Positions 34,064 through 42,695 of a stretch of 64,000 nt of DNA are shown piece after piece. Location of the stretch: contig CAYNVO010000001.1 of NCBI GenBank assembly GCA_964400675.1, forward strand, positions 62,001 through 126,000, written 5' to 3'. Numbering within the stretch: position 1 is the first letter of the stretch; each line of letters starts with the position of its first letter. The notes beneath the pieces are model-generated. The model saw nothing but the letters and a program-made list of their open reading frames with translations. It did not search any database and was not told the origin of the DNA. Position numbers and translations under genes: made by a program. This stretch comes from 9FT-COMBO-48-23 sp964400675 (GTDB taxonomy: Bacteria > Chloroflexota > Dehalococcoidia > GIF9 > UBA5629).

Positions 34064-35224
34064 ATGGACTTTCAGTTAACTGAAGAGCAAAAGATGCTGA
34101 AGAAAATGGTGTACGATGTGGCTGATAAGGAGTTCCGCCCCAAGGCTGCGGAATGGGAAGCTAATGCTGAACACATGCCCCGTGAATATGTAAAAAAGCT
34201 GGCGGACCTGGGCCTACTGGGTTTGTGCCTGCCGGTCAAATACGGGGGCCAGGGACGCTCAGCTTTCGAAGCTATACTGGCAATCGAAGGGCTGGCACGA
34301 GTGTCATGTTTGTGTGCCTCGCCTGTTTTCGAATCTAATGTAGGTCCCGTCAAGGTAATTGAGCAATTCGGTACCGAGGAACAGAAGCAGAAGTATATAC
34401 CTCCCGTGTGCACCGGTGAATCTATGATTTCCGTTGGCATGACTGAACCGGAGGCTGGCTCGGCGCTGACCGACCTGACCACCAGGGCGGTATTGAAAGG
34501 TGACCACTATGTGGTCAATGGTATGAAAAGATTTATCACCGGAGGAGGTAATTCTGATGTTTATGTTGTGTATGTCGGGCTCAGCGAGCAGAAAGGGGCT
34601 AAGGGCATCGGCGGGCTAATCATCGAGAAAGGTACACCCGGTTTCTCTTTTGGAAAGCAGGAGCAGTTTATGGGCATGAGGGGCTTTCCCAGTTGCGACC
34701 TGATTTTTGAGGACTGTCATGTGCCAAAGGAAAACATGGTAGTCAAGGAAGGTGAATTCAGGAAGCTGATGACTGCCTTTGACCTGGAGCGCTGCGGTAA
34801 CGCCACCATGTGCCTGGGCATAGCCCAGGGCGCTCTGGAGGAAGCCATGGCATATTCTCAACAGAGAAAACAGTGGGGCAAAGACATATGCGAGTTCCAG
34901 GCAGTGCAGTTTATGCTGGCAGAGATGGCTATGAAGGTCGAAGCCGTCCGCCTTCTTATCTATAGAGCTACAGTCAATGCCGATACGGGGTTGCCTGTTC
35001 CGCTTGAGGCTAACCTGGCTAAGTGCTTTGCCAATCAGATGGTCAGAGAGGTTACCGGGATGGCTTTGCAGATACACGGCGGCTATGGTTACTCTAAGGA
35101 ATATCCCGTGGAACGGATGATGCGCGATGGCTGGGGCTGGGGTGTCGCCGGTGGAACTATCGAGATTCAAAGAATCGCCATCGCTTCCTTCCTGCTTGGC
35201 CGCAGGTTCGACCAGAGAAGATAG
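34064..35224 (+). CDS. Acyl-CoA dehydrogenase
   Basis: A 386-residue FAD enzyme with VGMTEPEAGSALTDLTTRAV (acyl-CoA dehydrogenase signature 1), a middle beta domain and the terminal helical domain LQIHGGYGYSKEYPVERMMR. The usual catalytic glutamate position (YEGT) reads VAGGT here, but E242 in AFDLERCG matches the helix-G glutamate of isovaleryl-CoA dehydrogenase and LCAD, which is the likely base. It needs an ETF partner, not seen here. GAGGAG precedes the ATG. Confidence 0.92.
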   Translation: MDFQLTEEQKMLKKMVYDVADKEFRPKAAEWEANAEHMPREYVKKLADLGLLGLCLPVKYGGQGRSAFEAILAIEGLARVSCLCASPVFESNVGPVKVIEQFGTEEQKQKYIPPVCTGESMISVGMTEPEAGSALTDLTTRAVLKGDHYVVNGMKRFITGGGNSDVYVVYVGLSEQKGAKGIGGLIIEKGTPGFSFGKQEQFMGMRGFPSCDLIFEDCHVPKENMVVKEGEFRKLMTAFDLERCGNATMCLGIAQGALEEAMAYSQQRKQWGKDICEFQAVQFMLAEMAMKVEAVRLLIYRATVNADTGLPVPLEANLAKCFANQMVREVTGMALQIHGGYGYSKEYPVERMMRDGWGWGVAGGTIEIQRIAIASFLLGRRFDQRR

Positions 35225-35251
35225 GGGCTGGGATTTAGTAAAGGAGTTGCT

Positions 35252-35461
35252 ATGAGAGAGTGCAAAATCGAACAGAACAAGGCTAAGTGTAACTGCACAT
35301 ATGAGCCGTGTCCCAGAAAAGGCATTTGCTGCGAATGCCTGGCTTATCACCAAAGGTTGGGTGAGCTGCCAGCCTGTTATTTTCCAGATGATGTAGAGAG
35401 AACCTACGACCGCTCCATCGAAAGGTTTATCGAGACTTACCGCAAAAGAGGACGGTTGTGA
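35252..35461 (+). CDS. DUF6485 cysteine-rich protein
   Basis: A 69-residue protein with CNCTYEPCPRKGICCECLAY followed by HQRLGELPACYFPDDVERTY. Seven or eight cysteines form a probable metal-binding cluster. The pattern matches DUF6485, a small family of strict anaerobes with unknown function. GGAG precedes the ATG and it follows the acyl-CoA dehydrogenase by 27 nt. Confidence 0.85.
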   Translation: MRECKIEQNKAKCNCTYEPCPRKGICCECLAYHQRLGELPACYFPDDVERTYDRSIERFIETYRKRGRL

Positions 35462-35471
35462 GTAACCTTTC

Positions 35472-35532
35472 TGTCATTCTGAGGGAGCGAAGCGACCGAA
35501 GAATCTCACTCAGGGTAAACTCCGCGAGAATC
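35472..35532. repeat. Dispersed repeat, right copy of the inverted pair
   Basis: The reverse complement of the 33877-33938 copy. It begins TGTCATTCTGAGGGAGCGAA and includes GAAGAATCTCACTCAGGG. Confidence 0.85.
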
Positions 35533-35599
35533 CTATCAATGAAAATCCTAAGCAAATTCGAATCACTAAAATACAAATTTAGAATTTAGCCATGACCCT

Positions 35600-36136
35600 T
35601 TATGGTCGTGCTGAGGGCTTGAAACTGTATATACAGCCGCAATAGTCCTGCCGGTAAAGCTCCCATTGCCTGGCTAACTGCACAGCCCGCTTGAAGCCGT
35701 CCTTCTTCTTGAAATCCCTCACCAGGAACTTCTCGTCGCCTATTTCCTGCCCCAGCTTATTTATTATCTGTGCCGACTTGTGGGGGCTTATGGTCAAAGT
35801 AGTGGTGAAGGCATCGGCGCCACAGTCCACCATGTAATCATATGCCTTTTCCAGTCTTAGCCTGTAGCAAACCTGGCATCTCCTGCCACCTTCAGGCTCA
35901 TCCTTTAAGGAGCTGGTCTGGCTGAGCCATTCCTCAGGCTCATAAGCCGGCACTTCCAACCAGAAATTCAATTCTCGAACTACTCTCTGAGTAGTTTCCA
36001 GCCTTCTTTGATATTCCTCAGCCGGGTGTATGTTTGGATTGTAGAAGAAGCCGACTACTTCATGCCCCTCTTTGGTCAATGCCTCAACGGCACCGGCAGC
36101 ACAGACTCCGCAGCATATATGTAACACTACCTTCAT
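35600..36136 (-). CDS. queH: Epoxyqueuosine reductase QueH
   Basis: A 178-residue QueH (formerly DUF208), the non-cobalamin enzyme that reduces epoxyqueuosine to queuosine in tRNA. Cluster and catalytic cysteines are in LHICCGVC, RRCQVCYRLRL and DYCGCIYSF; the TTLTISPHK motif is conserved. The ATG at 36136 overlaps the MFS stop (TGATG). An upstream extension to 36292 is out of the family's range. Confidence 0.92.
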   Translation of the reverse strand: MKVVLHICCGVCAAGAVEALTKEGHEVVGFFYNPNIHPAEEYQRRLETTQRVVRELNFWLEVPAYEPEEWLSQTSSLKDEPEGGRRCQVCYRLRLEKAYDYMVDCGADAFTTTLTISPHKSAQIINKLGQEIGDEKFLVRDFKKKDGFKRAVQLARQWELYRQDYCGCIYSFKPSARP

Positions 36137-37293
36137 CACTGTACCTTTTGGGTGCGCATTAAGACGAGCATGATGAACAAACCAACAGCTATGCTGGCGG
36201 CACATGCCAGGAACATAGTCTCGTAGCCGCTTATATCGGCTACATATCCCATAGCCGTAGGTCCGGCAGCCAGACCGACCTGGAAGAAACATGTAGGTAT
36301 AGCCATTGACAGTGCTCTACCGCTTGCTGAAGAAAAATCAGCCGCCATGACCAGGCTCGCCGGCATGGCTATTCCCATGCCGATGCCGAAGACAATGCCT
36401 ATGATTATAAACTGCGGTAGGCTGTGGAAGAAGGAGAAAAGGGATACAGCTATGGCGCTAATTCCCACGCCACCGATAAGCAGCAGCTTTCTATTGATCC
36501 TGTCCGCCAATCTGCCGGCTGGTGCCCGCAATATAGCTGAGCTGGCATAAACGGCAGTGATGATGGCTCCGGCGTCGGCCTCGGTCATGCCGAAGTCTCT
36601 GCCGTAAAGGGGTATATAGCTGCCAATTGTGCCTGAGCCCACAGCCACCAGCAGCGGGGCTAACAGAACCGCAAGCGCCAGAGGTCGTCCCAGCCAGCGC
36701 CAAGATGAGCTGACTTTATCTGGAGCGGCTGCCGGGCGATGGACGATAACATCGAGCCGGGAAAGAATAAAAATCAGACCTACCAGCGAGACGGCGCTGC
36801 AGCCATAAAAGGCGGCATCGAAGCCAAACCTACCTGTCAGGAAGCCGCCGGTTATTGGGCCTGCCATAAGTCCCAGTTGTAGTGAAGCTGTGTACCAGCC
36901 AATAGCCGTACCTCGCTTTGCCTCCGTGGTTAAATCGACTACCATGGCAATGGCTGTGGGCAGAAATGCCGCTGCCGCCAGGCCGTGAATTGCTCTGACT
37001 AGAATAAGCTGCTCAGGATTGTTAGCTAGTGGGTAGAGCAGTGGAGCCAGCGTAAATACGACCAGTCCACCGACCAGAAGCTTATGACGACCGAATCTGT
37101 CGGCAAGCATGCCGAATGGAATGAGAAAGAAAGCGGCAACATAGGAGGTGGTAGCTACTATCAGCCCGACCTGTGATACTGTGGCACCGAGCTCAGTCGC
37201 ATAAAGGGGTATTACCGGAAACATAAAGCTGAAACCGGCAAATCCGACAAAGGCTACTATGTACAGCGTTATAAGCGTAAAGGAGTTCTTCAA
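36136..37293 (-). CDS. MFS transporter
   Basis: A 385-residue major facilitator superfamily protein with about twelve hydrophobic helices. The loop 2-3 motif GMLADRFGRHK and its echo in loop 8-9, GRLADRINRK, are the MFS signature. The substrate is unknown; such exporters commonly handle drugs or metabolites. It is translationally coupled to queH through TGATG, though a functional link is not evident. Confidence 0.9.
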   Translation of the reverse strand: MKNSFTLITLYIVAFVGFAGFSFMFPVIPLYATELGATVSQVGLIVATTSYVAAFFLIPFGMLADRFGRHKLLVGGLVVFTLAPLLYPLANNPEQLILVRAIHGLAAAAFLPTAIAMVVDLTTEAKRGTAIGWYTASLQLGLMAGPITGGFLTGRFGFDAAFYGCSAVSLVGLIFILSRLDVIVHRPAAAPDKVSSSWRWLGRPLALAVLLAPLLVAVGSGTIGSYIPLYGRDFGMTEADAGAIITAVYASSAILRAPAGRLADRINRKLLLIGGVGISAIAVSLFSFFHSLPQFIIIGIVFGIGMGIAMPASLVMAADFSSASGRALSMAIPTCFFQVGLAAGPTAMGYVADISGYETMFLACAASIAVGLFIMLVLMRTQKVQ

Positions 37294-37397
37294 TCTCGAT
37301 TTCCGTGGTTATACACTTTATCATAAAAGCTTGCCGCGGCAAAACCTCGTTGACTCTGTGAGTAGTAAAGGTGATGTGGTAGAATAACCTAACTGAG

Positions 37398-38921
37398 ATG
37401 AAATTCGGAAAGGTCTATCTGGTGGGTGCCGGACCCGGCGACCCGGCACTTATAACTGTAAAAGGGCTGGAATACCTTAGGAAAGCCGATGTCATCATCT
37501 ATGACCGGCTTATCGATGATAGCCTGCTTGAAGAGACATTGCCTGACGCCGAAAAGATATACGTGGGCAAGGGGCGTGGTTGTCATGCCGTGGAGCAGAA
37601 GGAAATAAACCTGCTGATAGTTGGCAAAGCGCGGGAAGGCAAGAGTGTGGTCAGGCTAAAGGGCGGTGACCCTTTTGTACTCGGGCGAGGGGGCGAGGAG
37701 GCGGAAGTTCTGGCTGCCAATAAAATTCCTTTTGAAGTTGTCCCGGGGGTATCATCGGCTTATGCCGTGCCTGCTTATGCCGGCATACCTGTAACGCACC
37801 GCAGCCTGGCCTCTTCGTTCACCGTAATAACCGGACATGAAGACCCTGAAAAAGGTAAGTCGAGCATTTCCTGGGACAAGCTGAGCGCCGGCAGCGATAC
37901 CCTGGTCTTCCTGATGGGCATGGCGAATATGATGTATATAGTCAAACAGTTGATACAGAATGGCAGGTCGCCATCTACTCCTGTGGCGGTGATAAGCCAG
38001 GGTACCAGTCCAAAGCAGCGGACGATAACTGGCACGCTGGAAGATATCGTCAATAAAGCCAAAAAAGAGAACTTCGAGCCGCCGTCGGTGATAGTAATCG
38101 GTGAGGTGGTCAGGCTTCGAGGGCAACTCCGCTGGTTCGACAACCTGCCTCTTTTCGGCAAGCGAATACTGGTGACCAGGGCCGAGCATCAGGCAAAAGA
38201 GCTGAGCCAGCTTCTGTTATCGCGGGGGGCTCTGCCTGTGCACATGCCGGTCATAGCAATAAGTCTGCCGCATAGCTGGCGAGAGCTTGACCGGGCTATG
38301 CGGAACCTGAAAAGCTACGGCTGGGTAATTTTCACCAGCGTTAACGCCGTGGAAATATTCTGGGATAGGCTTTATACATTGGATTTGGATTCGCGCTGGC
38401 TTGCTGACGCTAAAGTTGGAGCCATCGGTCCGGCTACGGCTGGCGCCCTCGAAAAAAAAGGTATACATCCCGATTATGTTCCGGAAGTATATACCAGCCA
38501 GGGCTTCCTTGCCGGATTTAAAAAGAAAGGCATTGCCGGATGCAAGGTTCTTCTGCCCCGGGCTGATATAGCCGATAACGAAATTTCCAATGGACTCGCC
38601 AGACTTGGAGCCGAAGTTCAACAGGTAACCGCCTATAGAACCACCGCTGCTGCCAGGTCGGTTTCACCAGCCAAGCGGATGCTTTTGAAAGGCGAAATTG
38701 ATGTCATCACCTTCGCTAGCGCTTCCACGGTGAATAATCTGCTGGCTATGCTGGGTCAGAAATGGGAGGTTATAAAGCAGGCTAAGCTGGCTTGCATCGG
38801 CCCCAAAACAGCCGCAGTCCTTATCGACAAAGATATAAAGCCTGATATAGTTGCCCCGGAGCACACTATGTCCGGATTGGTAGCCACTATAGAGCATTAC
38901 TTTCAAGGAAAGGGGGAATGA
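37398..38921 (+). CDS. cobA-hemD: Uroporphyrinogen-III methyltransferase / synthase fusion
   Basis: A 507-residue two-domain protein. Residues 1-245 are SUMT: VYLVGAGPGDPALITVKGLE, VRLKGGDPFVLGRGGEE and GIPVTHR. Residues 255-507 are uroporphyrinogen-III synthase (RILVTRAEHQAKELSQLLLS, DVITFASASTVNNLL). The two reactions make uroporphyrinogen III and then precorrin-2, the entry to corrinoid and siroheme synthesis. hemB overlaps its stop. Fused forms like this occur in clostridia and Chloroflexota. Confidence 0.92.
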   Translation: MKFGKVYLVGAGPGDPALITVKGLEYLRKADVIIYDRLIDDSLLEETLPDAEKIYVGKGRGCHAVEQKEINLLIVGKAREGKSVVRLKGGDPFVLGRGGEEAEVLAANKIPFEVVPGVSSAYAVPAYAGIPVTHRSLASSFTVITGHEDPEKGKSSISWDKLSAGSDTLVFLMGMANMMYIVKQLIQNGRSPSTPVAVISQGTSPKQRTITGTLEDIVNKAKKENFEPPSVIVIGEVVRLRGQLRWFDNLPLFGKRILVTRAEHQAKELSQLLLSRGALPVHMPVIAISLPHSWRELDRAMRNLKSYGWVIFTSVNAVEIFWDRLYTLDLDSRWLADAKVGAIGPATAGALEKKGIHPDYVPEVYTSQGFLAGFKKKGIAGCKVLLPRADIADNEISNGLARLGAEVQQVTAYRTTAAARSVSPAKRMLLKGEIDVITFASASTVNNLLAMLGQKWEVIKQAKLACIGPKTAAVLIDKDIKPDIVAPEHTMSGLVATIEHYFQGKGE

Positions 38922-39895
38922 AGTTGAGTAATTTTCCGAATACACGGTTGCGAAGGCTCCGCCGCAGCGAAGCCCTGCGGGCGCTGGTTCGAGAAACAAA
39001 AGTTGAGGTCGGAGACCTGATATATCCCCTCTTTGTTGTAGAGGGTAACAAGATGAAGCAGGAAATATCCTCGATGCCCGGGCTATATCGCCTTTCCGCT
39101 GACCTGCTGACAAAAGAGGTCGAGGAAATTGCCAAGCTCGGTATTCCGGCGATAATACTCTTCGGAATACCGCAGAAGAAGGATGAGGTCGCCTCCTTAG
39201 CTTATCACCCAAAGGGAGTCATTCAGCAGGCAATAAGAGCCATTAAAAAGGTAACCCCCGATTTGCTGGTTATAACCGATGTCTGCCTCTGCGAATATAC
39301 CAGCCACGGTCACTGCGGTGTTGTCGTAGATAGCTATGTAGACAACGATAAAACACTGGAATTACTGGCAAAGACGGCTCTGTCTCATGCTGAAGCCGGC
39401 GCCGACATGGTAGCTCCCTCGGACATGATGGATGGCAGGGTGAAGGCGATCCGGCAGGCGCTCGATGGAAACGGGCTTCAAAATGTACCCATTATGGCTT
39501 ATGCCGCCAAATACGCCTCTGCCTTCTATGGACCTTTCCGTGAAGCCGCCGAATCGGCACCGCAGTTCGGCGACCGTCGCTCTTACCAGATGGACCCGCC
39601 CAACTGGCGGGAGGCTTTGAGAGAGGTGGAGCAGGACATAGCCGAGGGGGCGGACATCGTTATGGTCAAGCCTGCCTTACCTTATCTGGATGTAATACGC
39701 AAAGTGCGTGATACCTATGATCACCCGTTGGCTGCCTACAGCGTCAGCGGCGAATATGCCATGGTTAAGGCAGCGGCGCAGCAGGGCTGGCTGGATGAGA
39801 GGGGAATTGTACTGGAAATGCTAACCGCCATCAAGAGAGCCGGGGCTGATATCATCATAACCTACTATGCCAAGGAAGTAGCCCAGTGGCTGTGA
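38918..39895 (+). CDS. hemB: Porphobilinogen synthase
   Basis: A 325-residue ALA dehydratase. The zinc-binding cysteines are in DVCLCEYTSHGHCG and the Schiff-base lysines in AYAAKYASAFYGPFREA and IVMVKPALPYLD. It condenses two ALA molecules to porphobilinogen. Its ATG overlaps the cobA-hemD stop by 4 nt (ATGA). hemA and hemC are not in the window. Confidence 0.95.
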   Translation: MKLSNFPNTRLRRLRRSEALRALVRETKVEVGDLIYPLFVVEGNKMKQEISSMPGLYRLSADLLTKEVEEIAKLGIPAIILFGIPQKKDEVASLAYHPKGVIQQAIRAIKKVTPDLLVITDVCLCEYTSHGHCGVVVDSYVDNDKTLELLAKTALSHAEAGADMVAPSDMMDGRVKAIRQALDGNGLQNVPIMAYAAKYASAFYGPFREAAESAPQFGDRRSYQMDPPNWREALREVEQDIAEGADIVMVKPALPYLDVIRKVRDTYDHPLAAYSVSGEYAMVKAAAQQGWLDERGIVLEMLTAIKRAGADIIITYYAKEVAQWL

Positions 39896-39901
39896 TTTCG
39901 C

Positions 39902-40002
39902 TGTCATTATGAGGGAACCTTTTATTTTTTGTCATTCTGAGCGCAGCGAAGAATCTCAATCCCCTCTCCCTTGATGGGGGAGGCTCAGGGTGAGGGTGAA
40001 AA
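39902..40002. repeat. Dispersed repeat upstream of hemL
   Basis: It contains TCATTCTGAGCGCAGCGAAG, then CCCTCTCCCTTGATGGGGGAGG-like hairpin bases, and ends CTCAGGGTGAGGGTGAAAA directly before the hemL ATG at 40006. The same terminus precedes pabC and pabA. Confidence 0.75.
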
Positions 40003-40005
40003 AAT

Positions 40006-41295
40006 ATGAAAAAAACCGATCGCTCAAAGCAACTTTTTCAGGAATCCCAACTCTACTTGCCCGGAGGCGTCGATAGCCCGGTGCGCGCTTTTAAGGCGGT
40101 CAGCGGCACGCCGCTTTTCATAAAGCGAGGTCAAGGCTCCAGGTTGTATGACGAAGACGGCAATGAATACATAGATTACGTCGGCTCTTGGGGTCCTCTG
40201 ATACTGGGACATGCTCATCCCCGCGTGGTAAAAGCCCTCAAAAAGGCGGTGGAACACGGCTCCAGCTTCGGAGCTCCGACTGAGCTGGAAACCACGCTGG
40301 CAAAATTAATCTGCGAGGCTATGCCGTCTATCCAGATGGTGCGCTTCGTTAATTCGGGCACGGAAGCCGTCATGAGCGCCATAAGGTTAGCCCGAGCCTT
40401 CACCCGCAGAAACAAGGTAGTTAAGTTTGCCGGCTGCTATCACGGCCATTCCGACGGGCTTTTGGCTAAAGCGGGGTCGGGAATGGCTACACTGGGCATA
40501 CCCAGCTCTCCCGGCGTGCCCGCAGCCTTAACTTCCTATACACTGGTGGCACCTTATAATAATCTGGAGGCGGTAGGGCGGCTTTTTAAGGACTTCGCCT
40601 CCGACATCGCTGCCGTCATAGTCGAGCCTGTAGCTGGCAATATGGGCGTGGTGCTGCCGAAGTCAGGGTTTCTGGAAGGTCTCTGTAGCCTGACTCAGCA
40701 GCATGGAGCGCTGCTCATTTTCGATGAGGTCATAACCGGCTTCCGGGTGGCTTACGGCGGCGCCCAGCGGCTATATGGCATAACTCCCGACCTGACCTGC
40801 CTGGGAAAGATTATAGGTGGCGGCTTACCCGTAGGCGCCTATGGGGGGCGCAGAGACATTATGCAGATGGTGGCACCTTCTGGGGAGGTTTACCAGGCGG
40901 GGACCCTGGCTGGAAATCCATTAGCCATGACTGCCGGCATAGAGACTCTCGAGATTTTGAAGGAATCAGGCACCTATGAGGAGCTTGAGAGAAAGGCGTC
41001 TATTCTGGCGAAGGGCATCATTGAAGCGGCAAATAAAGCCGGGGTAGACATCCAGTTGCCTCGGAATGGCTCGATGTTCACCATCTTCTTCGCCAAAAGC
41101 CCGGTCACCGACTATGAAACCGCCGCCAGGGCTGATACCGCACTTTATGCCAGGTTCTTCCACCAGATGTTGTCCCAGGGTGTATATTTGCCTCCATCCC
41201 AGTTCGAAGCCGCCTTTGTCTCCTTAGTCCACACCGATAAGGACATTCGAGATACCGTTGGTGCTGGCGAGAAAGCCTTCACCTCGATTTTGTAG
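40006..41295 (+). CDS. hemL: Glutamate-1-semialdehyde 2,1-aminomutase
   Basis: A 429-residue PLP enzyme. The Schiff-base lysine lies in CLGKIIGGGLPVGAYGG, with IFDEVITGFRVAYGG before it; YLPGGVDSPVRAFKAVSG near the start is typical of HemL. It makes 5-aminolevulinate in the C5 pathway. The ribosome-binding purines GAGGGTG belong to the dispersed repeat that ends 3 nt before the ATG. It follows hemB. Confidence 0.95.
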   Translation: MKKTDRSKQLFQESQLYLPGGVDSPVRAFKAVSGTPLFIKRGQGSRLYDEDGNEYIDYVGSWGPLILGHAHPRVVKALKKAVEHGSSFGAPTELETTLAKLICEAMPSIQMVRFVNSGTEAVMSAIRLARAFTRRNKVVKFAGCYHGHSDGLLAKAGSGMATLGIPSSPGVPAALTSYTLVAPYNNLEAVGRLFKDFASDIAAVIVEPVAGNMGVVLPKSGFLEGLCSLTQQHGALLIFDEVITGFRVAYGGAQRLYGITPDLTCLGKIIGGGLPVGAYGGRRDIMQMVAPSGEVYQAGTLAGNPLAMTAGIETLEILKESGTYEELERKASILAKGIIEAANKAGVDIQLPRNGSMFTIFFAKSPVTDYETAARADTALYARFFHQMLSQGVYLPPSQFEAAFVSLVHTDKDIRDTVGAGEKAFTSIL

Positions 41296-41474
41296 TTAAT
41301 GTCTGGTGCGCTGAGCGTTCACACGCAAGGGCATGGCGGTGACTAATGATGTGTATAATAGGGCGGGCTATCTACTTAACAATATAGCGTTTCGTGTACA
41401 ATAAGAGCATAGTAGCCTTAGCTTAAGTGCTGTTTCCATTGACTATCTATACCTTTCAGAGAGGATGTTAAATC

Positions 41475-42566
41475 ATGGGTAAGAAACGTAAAATCGCTGT
41501 TCTAACTGGGGGAGGAGATTGCCCAGGTATAAATGCAGTCATCCGGGCAGTTGCAAAGAAGGCCATCCTTGAGTATGGAATGGATGTCATCGGTATTGAA
41601 GACGGCTACGATGGTGTGCTCCACGGCCGCTATAGAAAACTCCTTTTTGATGATGTCTCTGGCATTATTACGCTTGGCGGTACAATACTTGGCACCTCTA
41701 ATAAAACAAATCCTTATAGCTACGCTGTACGAAAAAACAACAGAGTAGAGTTTCAAGATCTGTCAAAGCACACAATTTCCAATATAAATAAGCTAGAGGT
41801 AGACTGCCTGGTATGTATAGGGGGAGATGGTACTCTGGGAATAGCCCACAGGCTGTTCAAAGACGGTGTCCCAGTTATCGGTGTGCCCAAGACAATAGAC
41901 AACGACTTGCGAGGAACCGATATCACTTTCGGTTTTGATTCTGCAGTGTATGTCGCCACAGAAGGAATTGACAGGATACGTACTACTGCACAGTCACATC
42001 ATAGGGCCATGATTGTGGAAGTTATGGGACGTAATGCGGGATGGATTGCTCTCTATGCTGGCATTGCAGGCGGGGCAGAGATTGTGCTTATCCCTGAGAT
42101 CCAGTATGACATTGACATCATAGCGGAGGCAGTTAGGGAAAGAAATAGAAGGGGCAAGAGGTTCAGCATAGTAGTAGTTGCAGAAGGCGCAAAGCCGAAG
42201 GACGGAGATACGACAATACAGCGAGTCGTTAAAGAGAGCCCGGAGCCGGTTCGCCTTGGAGGTATAGGTTTTGTTCTTGGTTCTCAAATCGAGAAGGTAA
42301 CAGGCATTGAAACACGTACAGTAGTGTTAGGGCATCTTCAGAGAAGTGGCGTCCCAACGCCATTCGACAGAGTACTAGCGACAAGGCTGGGCACCAAGGC
42401 AATTGATATGATAGAGGATGAGATGTATGGGTATATGGTGGGAGTTAAAGGCAACTCGCTTGTTGAAGTATCATTAGAGGAAGTCGCCAAAGGCCAAAGG
42501 AATGTTTCTCTGAGTGATCCTTTAATAAAATCAGCTCGGTCGGTAGGTACTTGCTTTGGTGATTAA
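41475..42566 (+). CDS. pfkA: 6-phosphofructokinase
   Basis: A 363-residue phosphofructokinase. CIGGDGTLGIAHRL and GVPKTIDNDLRGTDITFGFD form the substrate site, and MGRNAGWIALYAG follows. G119 (GGDGT) matches ATP-dependent enzymes while K139 (PKTIDND) matches PPi-dependent ones. This Gly/Lys combination belongs to the mixed-substrate PFK group, where some members use ATP; the phosphate donor stays open. GAGAGGATG-like purines precede the ATG. Confidence 0.9.
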   Translation: MGKKRKIAVLTGGGDCPGINAVIRAVAKKAILEYGMDVIGIEDGYDGVLHGRYRKLLFDDVSGIITLGGTILGTSNKTNPYSYAVRKNNRVEFQDLSKHTISNINKLEVDCLVCIGGDGTLGIAHRLFKDGVPVIGVPKTIDNDLRGTDITFGFDSAVYVATEGIDRIRTTAQSHHRAMIVEVMGRNAGWIALYAGIAGGAEIVLIPEIQYDIDIIAEAVRERNRRGKRFSIVVVAEGAKPKDGDTTIQRVVKESPEPVRLGGIGFVLGSQIEKVTGIETRTVVLGHLQRSGVPTPFDRVLATRLGTKAIDMIEDEMYGYMVGVKGNSLVEVSLEEVAKGQRNVSLSDPLIKSARSVGTCFGD

Positions 42567-42695
42567 TTATAAGTAGAACTCTACTTTGGCTGGTACAAAG
42601 TCAAGCCTATGCCGAAAGATTTAACAAAAACCTGTTTTGTTGTCTGGCTCGTGCTTCTGTGGTGGTATCGGAGGGCTTCGACGAAGAACCGAAGC

